Source: an uncultured Pseudomonadota bacterium
GTDB lineage: Bacteria > Pseudomonadota > Alphaproteobacteria > RF32 > CAG-239
Length of the DNA stretch: 51,039 bases
NCBI GenBank assembly: GCA_949295005.1
Contig: CASFJL010000007.1
Span: forward strand, 1-51,039
Direction of reading: 5' to 3'
The position numbers and the translations under genes were made by a program. Shown one piece after another: positions 41,881 to 50,427 of this stretch. The notes under the pieces are model-generated. The model was not told the DNA's origin and ran no database searches. It saw only the letters and a program-made list of their open reading frames with translations. The first letter of the stretch is position 1; each line of letters opens with the position of its first letter.

Positions 41881-42717
41881 TTAAATCTGTTCAATCATCT
41901 CTCGGATGGTTGGTGGGGTTTGATATCCGGCAAGTTGCCAGAGTGTTTGGTTGGTTTCTTTATGATTAGTTGACAAGGTTCTGTCGATGCCTTCTTTGGC
42001 ATCCATATCGTTTATTTTTATGTCTTTTCTTTGGAAATGCTCAGCAAATATGTGCAACATTTCTGCTTTTGATACAATGTCTTTGGGAAGCACATGTTGC
42101 ACCCCGCTTAACCAAAAGTCATTTCTGATTATTCCTAAGCAAATATCGGTAAATGCGCCAGTGGTTACGCCGTTCCAAAAATGATTCTTAAAGCCGTTAA
42201 CTTCAGCATTTTGCGGTTGATGTAAGAACCATTCCAACAAAGAACGGTATGATTTTTTTTCTTTGCCAATGATGGAGCAACGGAGATTCATGACATTTTC
42301 GGCATAAACTTCGCCCAGACTCTTGGTTTTGCCATATACATCCCATGCGTTGTGTACATGATCTTCCGCATAATGACCATCTTTTCCGTCATAAACACAA
42401 TCTGTGGCAATTTGAATGATCTTACCGCCGGTTTGAGCTGCCGCTTCTGCCAGTTTATGCGGAAATTGGGCATTTACGCTTATGGCTCTTTGCACTTCGG
42501 CAGAATCAGTGTCATGAATATATGGTTTTATAATGCCGATACAGTTGATGACATAATCAAAACCGGTTATCACCTTTTTAATATCTGTTAAAGTTGCAGA
42601 TTGGGCATTCAACTCGTTTCTGGTCGTGCCGCAAACCTCATATTCAGAATTTTGCAATTTGCTAAAAACTTCCGTTCCCAACATGCCGGTTTTGCCTAAA
42701 ACCAAAATTTTTTTCAT
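41881..42717 (-). CDS. RmlD-like NAD(P)-dependent sugar reductase
   Basis: Short-chain dehydrogenase of the extended RmlD type. It has the cofactor loop GKTGMLG at residues 8-14, the sugar-site stretch IQIATDCVYDGKDGHY and the catalytic YGKTK (Tyr128, Lys132). 278 residues, with no C-terminal cupin as in CapF/WbjC, so it is closer to WbvR than to the fucosamine-pathway enzyme. Its start overlaps the stop of the dehydratase gene (TAATG). With its two partners it probably makes a UDP-L-N-acetylamino-deoxysugar. Confidence 0.84.
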   Translation of the reverse strand: MKKILVLGKTGMLGTEVFSKLQNSEYEVCGTTRNELNAQSATLTDIKKVITGFDYVINCIGIIKPYIHDTDSAEVQRAISVNAQFPHKLAEAAAQTGGKIIQIATDCVYDGKDGHYAEDHVHNAWDVYGKTKSLGEVYAENVMNLRCSIIGKEKKSYRSLLEWFLHQPQNAEVNGFKNHFWNGVTTGAFTDICLGIIRNDFWLSGVQHVLPKDIVSKAEMLHIFAEHFQRKDIKINDMDAKEGIDRTLSTNHKETNQTLWQLAGYQTPPTIREMIEQI

Positions 42718-43754
42718 TATTTGGCTACTCCGACATATTCTTTTGTTTGAAGTTCTTTTTGAACATAATCCAATTCCAATAATTTGGCGATGACGCCGTC
42801 TTTGTCCAATCTTTGCGTATTGAAAGAGGTATATTCTTCTCGGTTGGTGATATTTTCATTACCTTCACGCAGATATTTTTCATAATTTAAATCTCTGTTG
42901 TCTGCCGGAATCCTATAAAAATGACCCATATCAACCGCTTTGATTATTTCTTCGCGGCTGACCAATGTTTCATGCGCTTTTTCGCCGTGGCGCGTACCGA
43001 TAATCTTGATTTCGGTTTTGGGATTGAACAGCTCTTTCACGGCCAATGCCAAATCATAGATTGTCGATGCAGGCGCCTTTTGCACAAAAATATCTCCGGT
43101 ATTGGCATGTTCAAAGGCAAACAAAACTAAGCGAACAGATTCTTCCAATGACATTAAAAATCTGGTCATGTTCGGATCTGTTACCGTGATGGGCTTGTTT
43201 TCTTTGCATTGTTTGATAAACAACGGAATTACTGAGCCTCTTGAGGCCATTACATTACCATATCTGGTCGCAGACAAAATTGTATCATTTGGATTTGTTG
43301 TACGTGATTTGGCAACCATAATCTTTTCCATCAGGGCTTTAGTCATTCCCATGGCATTAATGGGATTAACAGCTTTGTCTGTTGAGAGTACAACAATATT
43401 TTTTACATGATTGTTGATTGCAGCTTCTATAACATTATTGGCACCAATCACATTGGTGGCAACGGCTTCCATTGGATAAAACTCACAGGAAGGAACTTGT
43501 TTTAAAGCCGCAGCATGAAAAACATAGTCAACGCCTTTCATGGCATCATCAATGCTTTTATAATTGCGAACATCACCAATGTAATATTGAATTCTGTCAT
43601 CTTTATAAATTGTTCTCATACGATCTTGTTTTTCTTCATCGCGAGAAAAGATTTTGACTTTTTCAATGTTTGTATTGTCCAAAAAATATTTTAACATTTT
43701 TTGACCAAACGAGCCGGTCCCTCCGGTAATCATTAATGTTTTGTTTTCAAACAT
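42717..43754 (-). CDS. UDP-GlcNAc 4,6-dehydratase/5-epimerase (FnlA/CapE/WbvB type)
   Basis: First enzyme of UDP-L-N-acetylaminosugar synthesis from UDP-GlcNAc. It has NAD loop TGGTGSFGQKM, SRDEEKQDRMR, HAAALKQVPSCE and the active-site stretch LSTDKAVNPINAMGMTK. The usual YxxxK is MxxxK (Met135, Lys139), characteristic of the CapE/FlaA1-like group. The C-terminal part has SLEESVRLVLFAFEH and HGEKAHETLVSREE. 345 residues is typical. It overlaps the RmlD-like gene by 1 nt and follows the 2-epimerase by 3 nt. Confidence 0.92.
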   Translation of the reverse strand: MFENKTLMITGGTGSFGQKMLKYFLDNTNIEKVKIFSRDEEKQDRMRTIYKDDRIQYYIGDVRNYKSIDDAMKGVDYVFHAAALKQVPSCEFYPMEAVATNVIGANNVIEAAINNHVKNIVVLSTDKAVNPINAMGMTKALMEKIMVAKSRTTNPNDTILSATRYGNVMASRGSVIPLFIKQCKENKPITVTDPNMTRFLMSLEESVRLVLFAFEHANTGDIFVQKAPASTIYDLALAVKELFNPKTEIKIIGTRHGEKAHETLVSREEIIKAVDMGHFYRIPADNRDLNYEKYLREGNENITNREEYTSFNTQRLDKDGVIAKLLELDYVQKELQTKEYVGVAK

Positions 43755-43757
43755 ATT

Positions 43758-44870
43758 TTATTTTCTCCAAATTCTTTCATTAATATAATCGGTGTAACTT
43801 AAAATAATTCGCACAACTTTTTGCGAAACATTATCAACATCATAATCTTTGATGATTTTAATTTTTTTCTGTTTCTGTGCTAAAACAACTTCTACTGCTT
43901 TCAAAACCCTGTCTTTTTTGTAGCCACACATAATTAAGGTTCCTTCATCATTGCCTTCCGGTCTTTCGTGTATATTTCGGATAGTTACAGCCGGAAATCC
44001 CAAAATGGAACTTTCTTCCGTTATGGTTCCGCTGTCGGAAAGCGTGCAGGCAGCATTTTTTTGCAAAGCAATATAGTCAAAAAAGCCAAATGGTTTTGAA
44101 AACAAAATTTTCTCATTGACTTTTATATCTTTAAGCTTTTCAAGTTGTTTTCTTGTTCTCGGATGGGTTGAAAAGATGATTGGATAATCATATTTTGCTA
44201 CCAACCCGTTGAGCGCATCTATCAAATTTCTTAAATTATCAAGGCGATCAACAACTTCTTCCCGATGTGAGCTGACAACAAAATATTTGCCTTTTTGCAG
44301 TTTCAATCTTTGTAAAATATCAGAAGAATTTATCTTCTTTTCATATTTGACAAACAACTCCTTCATGGAAGAACCGGTTTTTATGATTGTTTCCGGCCTA
44401 ATGCCTTCTCGTTCCAGATAATTTCTAGATTGCTCAGTTAAAACCATGTTGATGTCTGAGATGTGATCAATGATTTTTCGGTTAATTTCTTCCGGTACAT
44501 TAAGGTCAAAACAACGATTTCCTGCTTCCATATGAAAAATCGGAATTTTGCGGCGCTTAGCACTTATCGTGGCTAAGCAAGAGTTGGTGTCGCCGTAAAA
44601 CAAAACCGCGTCAGGGCGTTCTTTCTCAAAGATTTCATCCGATTTGGCAATGACATTAGCTATGGTCTGTGCCGCATTTGAGCCGGCGGCATTTAGAAAA
44701 TGGTCCGGTTTTCTTATTTCTAAATCGTTGAAAAAGACCTCATTGAGCTCATAATCATAATTTTGTCCCGTATGGATTAATATGTGATCTGTATATTTAT
44801 CCAGTTCTTTTATTGTTTCGGCCAATTTTATGATTTCGGGCCGAGTTCCGATTATTGTCATTACTTTCAT
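43758..44870 (-). CDS. UDP-HexNAc 2-epimerase (WecB/FnlC/WbvD-like)
   Basis: GT-B-fold epimerase acting at C2 of a UDP-N-acetylaminosugar. It has IIGTRPEIIKLAE at the N-terminus, FYGDTNSCLA, HMEAGNRCFDLNVPEEINR (the Asp/Glu catalytic sites of WecB), SSHREE (catalytic His) and LSDSGTITEESSILGFPAVT. The start at 44870 is chosen because GAGGTG lies upstream and its ATG overlaps the preceding stop (ATGA); the frame extends to 44909 without support. 371 residues. In this pathway it is expected to make the L-fuco/quino- or L-talo/rhamno-type epimer. Confidence 0.9.
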   Translation of the reverse strand: MKVMTIIGTRPEIIKLAETIKELDKYTDHILIHTGQNYDYELNEVFFNDLEIRKPDHFLNAAGSNAAQTIANVIAKSDEIFEKERPDAVLFYGDTNSCLATISAKRRKIPIFHMEAGNRCFDLNVPEEINRKIIDHISDINMVLTEQSRNYLEREGIRPETIIKTGSSMKELFVKYEKKINSSDILQRLKLQKGKYFVVSSHREEVVDRLDNLRNLIDALNGLVAKYDYPIIFSTHPRTRKQLEKLKDIKVNEKILFSKPFGFFDYIALQKNAACTLSDSGTITEESSILGFPAVTIRNIHERPEGNDEGTLIMCGYKKDRVLKAVEVVLAQKQKKIKIIKDYDVDNVSQKVVRIILSYTDYINERIWRK

Positions 44871-46021
44871 TTGCTTTTCACCTCTTTGTTTGTGATGACT
44901 TGATGGCACAATGTGAGAATTTGCTTTGCAATTTCAGTTGAATCAAATCTATTAATCTCTTTATCGGCATTGTTTATCAGCTCTTGCGTATTGATTTTGT
45001 TTTCCAAAACATCTTCCATTATTTGTGCCAATTTCTTGTTATCTCCGACCGGATAAAGAACTCCACCTTTTCCGTTGAGCAGAATTTCGGCCGGACCTGA
45101 CGGACAATCAGATGCAATGTTTAATGTGCCTAAAATTGCACCTTCGACCAAAATATTGCTCAAGCCTTCACTCGGACTTGACAAAATATTAGCGGTTGCG
45201 TGTTGAATATAACCCAACGGATTAGCTAATTTTCCGCAAAATATAAGGTTGTTTTGCAAATTTTTATTTCTGACGATTTTTTCATAATGAGATTTTGTTT
45301 CACCATCTCCTACAAAATAAATTTTTACATCCGGAAATTTGGCAAAAATATGTTCAAAGGCATCGATTATTGTTTGATGATCTTTGTCATCATGAAATCT
45401 GGCGACAAAGGTAAAATATTTTTCGTCTTTAGGATAATCGGCTTGAATGGCCTGTTTTTTTATTTTAGCAATATTAAAAGGATTATATATCTGTACAGTT
45501 TTGGCTCCGATGTATTTATCAGTTATCAATTTTGATTGAAAAGATTTTGTTATAACCACAAAACAATCATACAATCTTGCGTATTTTTTGTTGTTACGAA
45601 GAAAATTTTTTTCATATTGTTTAAAACTTGAATGATACCAACCGATTTTTGGAATATTAATCTTTTTCAGCAAGTCATAAAAAGAGCAGTTAAAATAATC
45701 GATTACCAAATCTTGTCCTTTCAGCAAGCTTTGTAAAAAATGTTTACTGCGTATTTTTTGGATTTTGTTAAAAACTTTTATAAAAAACTTCTTTAAGAAA
45801 GATGTTTTTGCTTTATCATAGGTAATCTCTTGATAGGGAATTATGTCTAACTTGATTTTGTTCCTGTTACAAAAGTCTGCAAAATCTTTTTCAACATGAG
45901 GCTTCCTGACGACAATGGAAATTTGACAGATATTGCTTTTTAGCATCTCTGTCAATATTTGAAGTAGAGATTTTTCAATACCGCCCATTACAAATTGATA
46001 CATGCAAAAAGTTATTTTCAT
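44867..46021 (-). CDS. GT4 family glycosyltransferase
   Basis: GT-B retaining transferase. It has the acceptor-side start FCMYQFVMGGIEKSLLQ, the donor-domain start YFTFVARFHDDKDHQTII, the DGETKSHYE loop, then ILSSPSEGLSNILVEGAILG and PSGPAEILLNGKGGVLYPVG. The EGLSNILVE stretch is the usual E-x7-E motif. 384 residues. GAGGAAAT precedes the start, which overlaps the preceding HAD gene as ATGA. Substrate unknown; it is similar in layout to poly-glycan chain transferases. Confidence 0.92.
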   Translation of the reverse strand: MKITFCMYQFVMGGIEKSLLQILTEMLKSNICQISIVVRKPHVEKDFADFCNRNKIKLDIIPYQEITYDKAKTSFLKKFFIKVFNKIQKIRSKHFLQSLLKGQDLVIDYFNCSFYDLLKKINIPKIGWYHSSFKQYEKNFLRNNKKYARLYDCFVVITKSFQSKLITDKYIGAKTVQIYNPFNIAKIKKQAIQADYPKDEKYFTFVARFHDDKDHQTIIDAFEHIFAKFPDVKIYFVGDGETKSHYEKIVRNKNLQNNLIFCGKLANPLGYIQHATANILSSPSEGLSNILVEGAILGTLNIASDCPSGPAEILLNGKGGVLYPVGDNKKLAQIMEDVLENKINTQELINNADKEINRFDSTEIAKQILTLCHQVITNKEVKSK

Positions 46022-47985
46022 ATCAATTTCCTCATTATGCCAGAAAAGAGAGAATTATTTTCTTTTGCAGATAATACGGGCAATAATCCAAATAATTTTA
46101 CAAAGATTTTATCTTTATGTTTTTTTATAGAAAAAGGTATCCCTATGATTTTTAGTAACTGGATGTTGTCCTTTTTTGTTATTTTTATAATTGGAATATA
46201 TTTAAATAAAAAGATCTTTGTCTTGCTTAAATCTTGATAAATATAAAAACAAGGGATTTCCCATAATTTTATTATTTTATGTCTTTTTCCCTCAAACCAT
46301 GTAAGTGGAACAGGAATATATTGTTTATGTTCTTCATCACATGCATGCTTAATGTTTTGGAACATCTTTTTATCTGTAATTGTTGATGAATTGCACAATA
46401 TATTAGTCCATTCAACTAAAGTTGAAGCTTCCATAAATGTATCTAATTGGCCAAAAATTTTATTTATTAATTTTGTATAAAGAACTATTCCTTTTGATAA
46501 ATCTGGATATATTTTAATACGCTCTTGCTCCCAAAAATTTGCTTTTTTAAATATAATTTTATCTTGTTCTATTTGTTCTACAGGAGGATTTGGAGCTGTC
46601 ATATACAACTCCATAATATTCCAATCAGAAAATTTGCATTGAGTGTTTTGTTGAAAACTTGAAAGGGAATAATTTTGTATTTCTTTATTTAATTTCTTGC
46701 TAACTGTCCAATAATACCCATATATTTTTTTTGATGGTAACCCCGCAGATATGGATTTTTGAGCGGATAAATTTATGCTACAACTGTCAATTAGTGCAAT
46801 TTTATTATTTTTAATATCAAATGATGCACAATATTTTTGAAAATTTTCTTTTTCTTTTTGCGCTAAATTCTTATACAACTCATAATGTTTTTTTATAAAA
46901 TCATTTCCTTCTTCAAAAGTTTTAATTTCTGGAGTGTTTTCTTTTAAAAAAGAATTCTTAGATTTAAAATAGGACAATATTGTTTTTAATTTATTTAGAT
47001 TTTTTTCTTGAAAATTTTTATTATTTTGATCACAAAGAAAATTGCACACTATATTAATAATTCTGGGTGCATAAATATAATGAGTTTTAATTTCTTTATT
47101 TTGTATAATATTAAAAACTTTTTGCAAAGAATAACCATCTCTGGCAACAAATAAAACTTCTTTAATATTATCCTTTTTTAGTTGTTTTATCAGCCATGAC
47201 ATATATCCAAAAATAACAGGCCCGCCATATTTAAAACCAAAATCTTGCCAATAATTTTTAATTCTATCTATATTATATATGGCTAGGCATCCCAAAAGGA
47301 TTGATGCATCTAGTTGCTTTTTATAAAGATGATGAAATTTATAGGCTCTTTCGTTACTCTTGAGTAATTGATCTAGTGGTTTTTCATAGTGATATGTTTG
47401 TAACCCTATTTTCTGGGCCATTAATATATCTGATTTATAATTATCCCCTATATGTAATATTTCTTTAGGCATAATATTTAAATCATTGCAAACATACTTA
47501 TAAAGATTTCCGGTGGCTTTTGTTTTTTTGATTTCAGATGACACATAAATCTTTTCAAAATTTTCATATCCATTCTTTTTTAATAAATCTATTAGAGTAG
47601 ATTTGGATAAATACATGTCTGAGATAATAATAATTCTTTTGTCTTTAGACTGAGCATATTTAAATATTTCTTGCATTTCCTTATTAGATTGTATTGTTTG
47701 GTATTCCAGTTCCAACTCTTTTTCTTTTAAAGGAATGTATTTAGATGCAATATTTTGATAAATTTCATCTAATGTTATATCTTCTTTCATATTATATAAA
47801 TTTCGTGCCGAAGTTTCGGCTTTAATACGGGCTGTTGCAAAACCTTTTATTTTGTATAATTTTTCTATATGTAAAAATATATCCGTTGGTTTTACATATG
47901 GACGTAATAACAAGGTATCAAAGATATCGAAAGATATAATCTCTGATTCATCAATATTTTTTTTAATTTTCTCAATCAATTTCAT
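46018..47985 (-). CDS. large HAD-superfamily protein of the glycan cluster
   Basis: 655 residues. The N-terminal third is an HAD hydrolase: SFDIFDTLLLRP (Asp20, Asp23), IIISDMYLSK (motif II), a Lys in KKTKATGNL, and ILHIGDNYKSDILMA (motif IV). The rest (about 230-560) is unassigned, with LFVARDGYSLQKVF and IDSCSINLSAQ, a type seen in other surface-polysaccharide loci. The tail repeats a short motif (IIKITKKDN, LKIIGIPFSIKK, VKLFGLLP). It overlaps the GT2 gene by 14 nt. It may be a phosphatase or phosphotransferase on a glycan precursor, but this is inference. Confidence 0.82.
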   Translation of the reverse strand: MKLIEKIKKNIDESEIISFDIFDTLLLRPYVKPTDIFLHIEKLYKIKGFATARIKAETSARNLYNMKEDITLDEIYQNIASKYIPLKEKELELEYQTIQSNKEMQEIFKYAQSKDKRIIIISDMYLSKSTLIDLLKKNGYENFEKIYVSSEIKKTKATGNLYKYVCNDLNIMPKEILHIGDNYKSDILMAQKIGLQTYHYEKPLDQLLKSNERAYKFHHLYKKQLDASILLGCLAIYNIDRIKNYWQDFGFKYGGPVIFGYMSWLIKQLKKDNIKEVLFVARDGYSLQKVFNIIQNKEIKTHYIYAPRIINIVCNFLCDQNNKNFQEKNLNKLKTILSYFKSKNSFLKENTPEIKTFEEGNDFIKKHYELYKNLAQKEKENFQKYCASFDIKNNKIALIDSCSINLSAQKSISAGLPSKKIYGYYWTVSKKLNKEIQNYSLSSFQQNTQCKFSDWNIMELYMTAPNPPVEQIEQDKIIFKKANFWEQERIKIYPDLSKGIVLYTKLINKIFGQLDTFMEASTLVEWTNILCNSSTITDKKMFQNIKHACDEEHKQYIPVPLTWFEGKRHKIIKLWEIPCFYIYQDLSKTKIFLFKYIPIIKITKKDNIQLLKIIGIPFSIKKHKDKIFVKLFGLLPVLSAKENNSLFSGIMRKLI

Positions 47986-48913
47986 TTTTTTTACCCAAAA
48001 AAATAAATGTTTTTATTCTTGTTATTAGTTTATTTTTTATTGATTTTATAGTTTGTTTTCTGTGGATCTTTTCCAGTAAAATATTTTTATCCATAATTTC
48101 TTTTAACTCATTGTAGAATTCTGTTTGTTGTAAAAATTTGGCATTGATAAAGCTTCTAAAACAAAAAGCAATTAAGGCATTTCTTTCTTTTGCAGAAAGT
48201 TGTTGTTGTTCAGCAAAATCAAGAATCATACGAGATACTTGTATGCTGTCTTGCTGTTGTTTTGTTGTTTTTTCTTTGTTTCTGGTTATACTTTGAGGAT
48301 TAGATACATAGCAATAACAGGCGCCATTGATCGTTAAAATTTTGGAGCTGAAAAAATAAGCTTGTATTGTAAACAGATTATCTTCCCAATAAACGCCTTG
48401 CGGAAAGGTTAAACGGTTTTTACGAATGAATTCTGTTTTGTAAATTTTGTTCCAACATGAGCCATGCTCCAGACTTTCAATTTTATCGGTAAAAGAAGAA
48501 TAAATTTTTCTCTTATTCTTTTTGCAACGTTCCCTTGCCCCTTTAATGTATTTAATATTGGTTGCAATAATATCGGCATTATTTGCTTTTATGGCGTCAT
48601 ATAAATCAGATAAAAAGTTTGGCTCAATATAATCATCCGAATCAACAAAACATATATAATCTCCGGAAGCTTTTTGAAGGCCGTTATTGCGAGTAACCGA
48701 GAGGCCTTGATTCTTTTGTGAGAAAATCTTGATTCTGGAATCTTTTTTTGCATATTCTTCTAAAATTTTGAGAGAATTGTCCGTCGAGCCATCGTTGATG
48801 CATATGGCTTCAAAATTTTGATATTTCTGCGCTAAAACAGAATCTAAACATCTACCTAAATATTTTTCCACATTGTAAACTGGAATGATAATTGATATAG
48901 CCGGCTTATTCAT
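47972..48913 (-). CDS. GT2 family glycosyltransferase
   Basis: GT-A transferase. It has ISIIIPVYNVEKYLGRCLDS, INDGSTDNSLKIL, the acceptor/donor loop NQGLSVTRNNGLQKASGDY and the metal site CFVDSDDYIEP. The C-terminal part is basic and Lys/Ile-rich, ending in FIFLGKKNEID. 313 residues. It overlaps the HAD gene and lies 5 nt downstream of the GT2-DUF1796 gene. Substrate unknown. Confidence 0.92.
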   Translation of the reverse strand: MNKPAISIIIPVYNVEKYLGRCLDSVLAQKYQNFEAICINDGSTDNSLKILEEYAKKDSRIKIFSQKNQGLSVTRNNGLQKASGDYICFVDSDDYIEPNFLSDLYDAIKANNADIIATNIKYIKGARERCKKNKRKIYSSFTDKIESLEHGSCWNKIYKTEFIRKNRLTFPQGVYWEDNLFTIQAYFFSSKILTINGACYCYVSNPQSITRNKEKTTKQQQDSIQVSRMILDFAEQQQLSAKERNALIAFCFRSFINAKFLQQTEFYNELKEIMDKNILLEKIHRKQTIKSIKNKLITRIKTFIFLGKKNEID

Positions 48914-48918
48914 TTTCT

Positions 48919-50427
48919 TTAATCTTTCATGGAAAGGAGTTGACTCTGTAAATAAGATTTAATTAATTTTCTTTTTTGAGCTGGCCTTATCAGCATACAA
49001 AATACTTTGATGTATTTTTTCATAAACCAATTTGCAAAAGAAAATGGTTCTTTTTTACATTTTATCTGGGAAAAAATTTTATCATTTATCTGTTTGTTCC
49101 CTTTTGCTAACAAATAAGCATCTGTTGCCTTAGGAATTGTTATATCAGCTGAAATTTTTCTGATGTTTGTTTCTAATACCTCTGTTTTTATAATCTTTTT
49201 TAGAGAAGTATCATTTTCAATAATTAATAAATAAATTTCCGTTCTAGGAAAAACTTTGCATAAGGTTTTATAACCTTGTAATATTTTTTCTGATGATAAA
49301 TGTTCATTTTTTGATCGCCAAACAAACAAAACATTTTGTGCTGATTGAATGTTTTTATAGAATCTTTGAATACGACGATTATATTTTTCTTTAACCATCT
49401 GGAAAGAAATATCAAAGCTAACTCCACTAATAAAATCATGTAAGAACTGTGTCCCATACAGATTATCTTCATAGTAATCGCATTCACTATCTTGTAAAAT
49501 GGCGGATGGATCTTTTTCAATATATTTTAAGTTTTCTTTGACAAGAAAATCTTTAAAATGATTTTCGATTAGCTTGATTCTGTTTTCGAAAGAAATTTTA
49601 AACAGCCAATCAAATGGGTATGATGCGTAACGTAATTTAAACTCTTTTAAATAAGCTGCACATCCACAATCGGATCCTAATGATAAAACAAGATCAAATT
49701 TTTTATCTAAAATATATCCTGTGTTTTGGTTTTCCGCATAAAAAGTGTTTAATACTTCTTTACGAATTTTAATCGTGGCATTTTTCATTTTTTGGTTATT
49801 TTTTTTAGACTCATTTGTTTCATGATCTCGGTATCTGAATAAAATTTCTGGAACATTATGAAAACTTGTCTTTCCTACCAAACGACACCACAATGCATAA
49901 TCCTCAGATGGAGAAAATTCGCCTTCATATTTTAGATGATTTTCAACAAGCACAGATTTTCTAATCATTGCGGCAGGGTGCAACAACGGACATGAATTTT
50001 TCAGAGCCTTGACAATCTGCTTATTTTTTTCGGGCTTTTTTTTGATTTTAATATTAGGAAAACGTTCATACCAACAACTCACTACCCCACATTCCGGATG
50101 TGTGTCAAGATATGCCACTTGTTTTTCAAAACGCGTCGGCAAGGAAATGTCATCATGGTCCATAACCGCAATATATTCACCGGTTGCTGTGTCCAAAAGC
50201 CGATTTCTGGCGCCGGATATGCCTAAGTTCTTTTCATTGCGAAAATATTTAATCCTATTGTCATTATAAGATTTTATTATTTTTTCGCATTCTTTATCTT
50301 CCGGACAATCATCAACAATCAAAAATTCAAAATCTGTAAATGTTTGATTAAGAATAGATTCAATACATTCTCTTAAATATTCCGGCTTGGTCTTATAGAC
50401 AGCGAGACAAACAGAAACTTTTGGCAT
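48919..50427 (-). CDS. GT2 fused to a DUF1796 (papain-like) domain
   Basis: Two domains. Residues 1-235 are GT2: VSVCLAVYKTKPEYLRECIE, VDDCPEDKECE, GISGARNRLLDTATGEY and the metal site MDHDDISLP. From about 245 a DUF1796-like domain follows: LVLSLGSDCGCAAYLKEFKL, then ASYPFDWLFK and VLFVWRSKNEH. The Cys pair after Ser-Asp fits its proposed papain-like nucleophile. The family is annotated as a putative peptidase, but substrate and chemistry are unproven. The start directly follows the recombinase-like stop (TAGATG), with GGAG inside that gene. 502 residues. Confidence 0.86.
   Translation of the reverse strand: MPKVSVCLAVYKTKPEYLRECIESILNQTFTDFEFLIVDDCPEDKECEKIIKSYNDNRIKYFRNEKNLGISGARNRLLDTATGEYIAVMDHDDISLPTRFEKQVAYLDTHPECGVVSCWYERFPNIKIKKKPEKNKQIVKALKNSCPLLHPAAMIRKSVLVENHLKYEGEFSPSEDYALWCRLVGKTSFHNVPEILFRYRDHETNESKKNNQKMKNATIKIRKEVLNTFYAENQNTGYILDKKFDLVLSLGSDCGCAAYLKEFKLRYASYPFDWLFKISFENRIKLIENHFKDFLVKENLKYIEKDPSAILQDSECDYYEDNLYGTQFLHDFISGVSFDISFQMVKEKYNRRIQRFYKNIQSAQNVLFVWRSKNEHLSSEKILQGYKTLCKVFPRTEIYLLIIENDTSLKKIIKTEVLETNIRKISADITIPKATDAYLLAKGNKQINDKIFSQIKCKKEPFSFANWFMKKYIKVFCMLIRPAQKRKLIKSYLQSQLLSMKD

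Noticed and set aside
41881..42717. Calling this gene rmlD of dTDP-rhamnose synthesis
   Set aside because: No rmlA, rmlB or rmlC is nearby. The neighbours use UDP-N-acetyl sugars, so the enzyme more likely reduces a UDP-4-keto-HexNAc.
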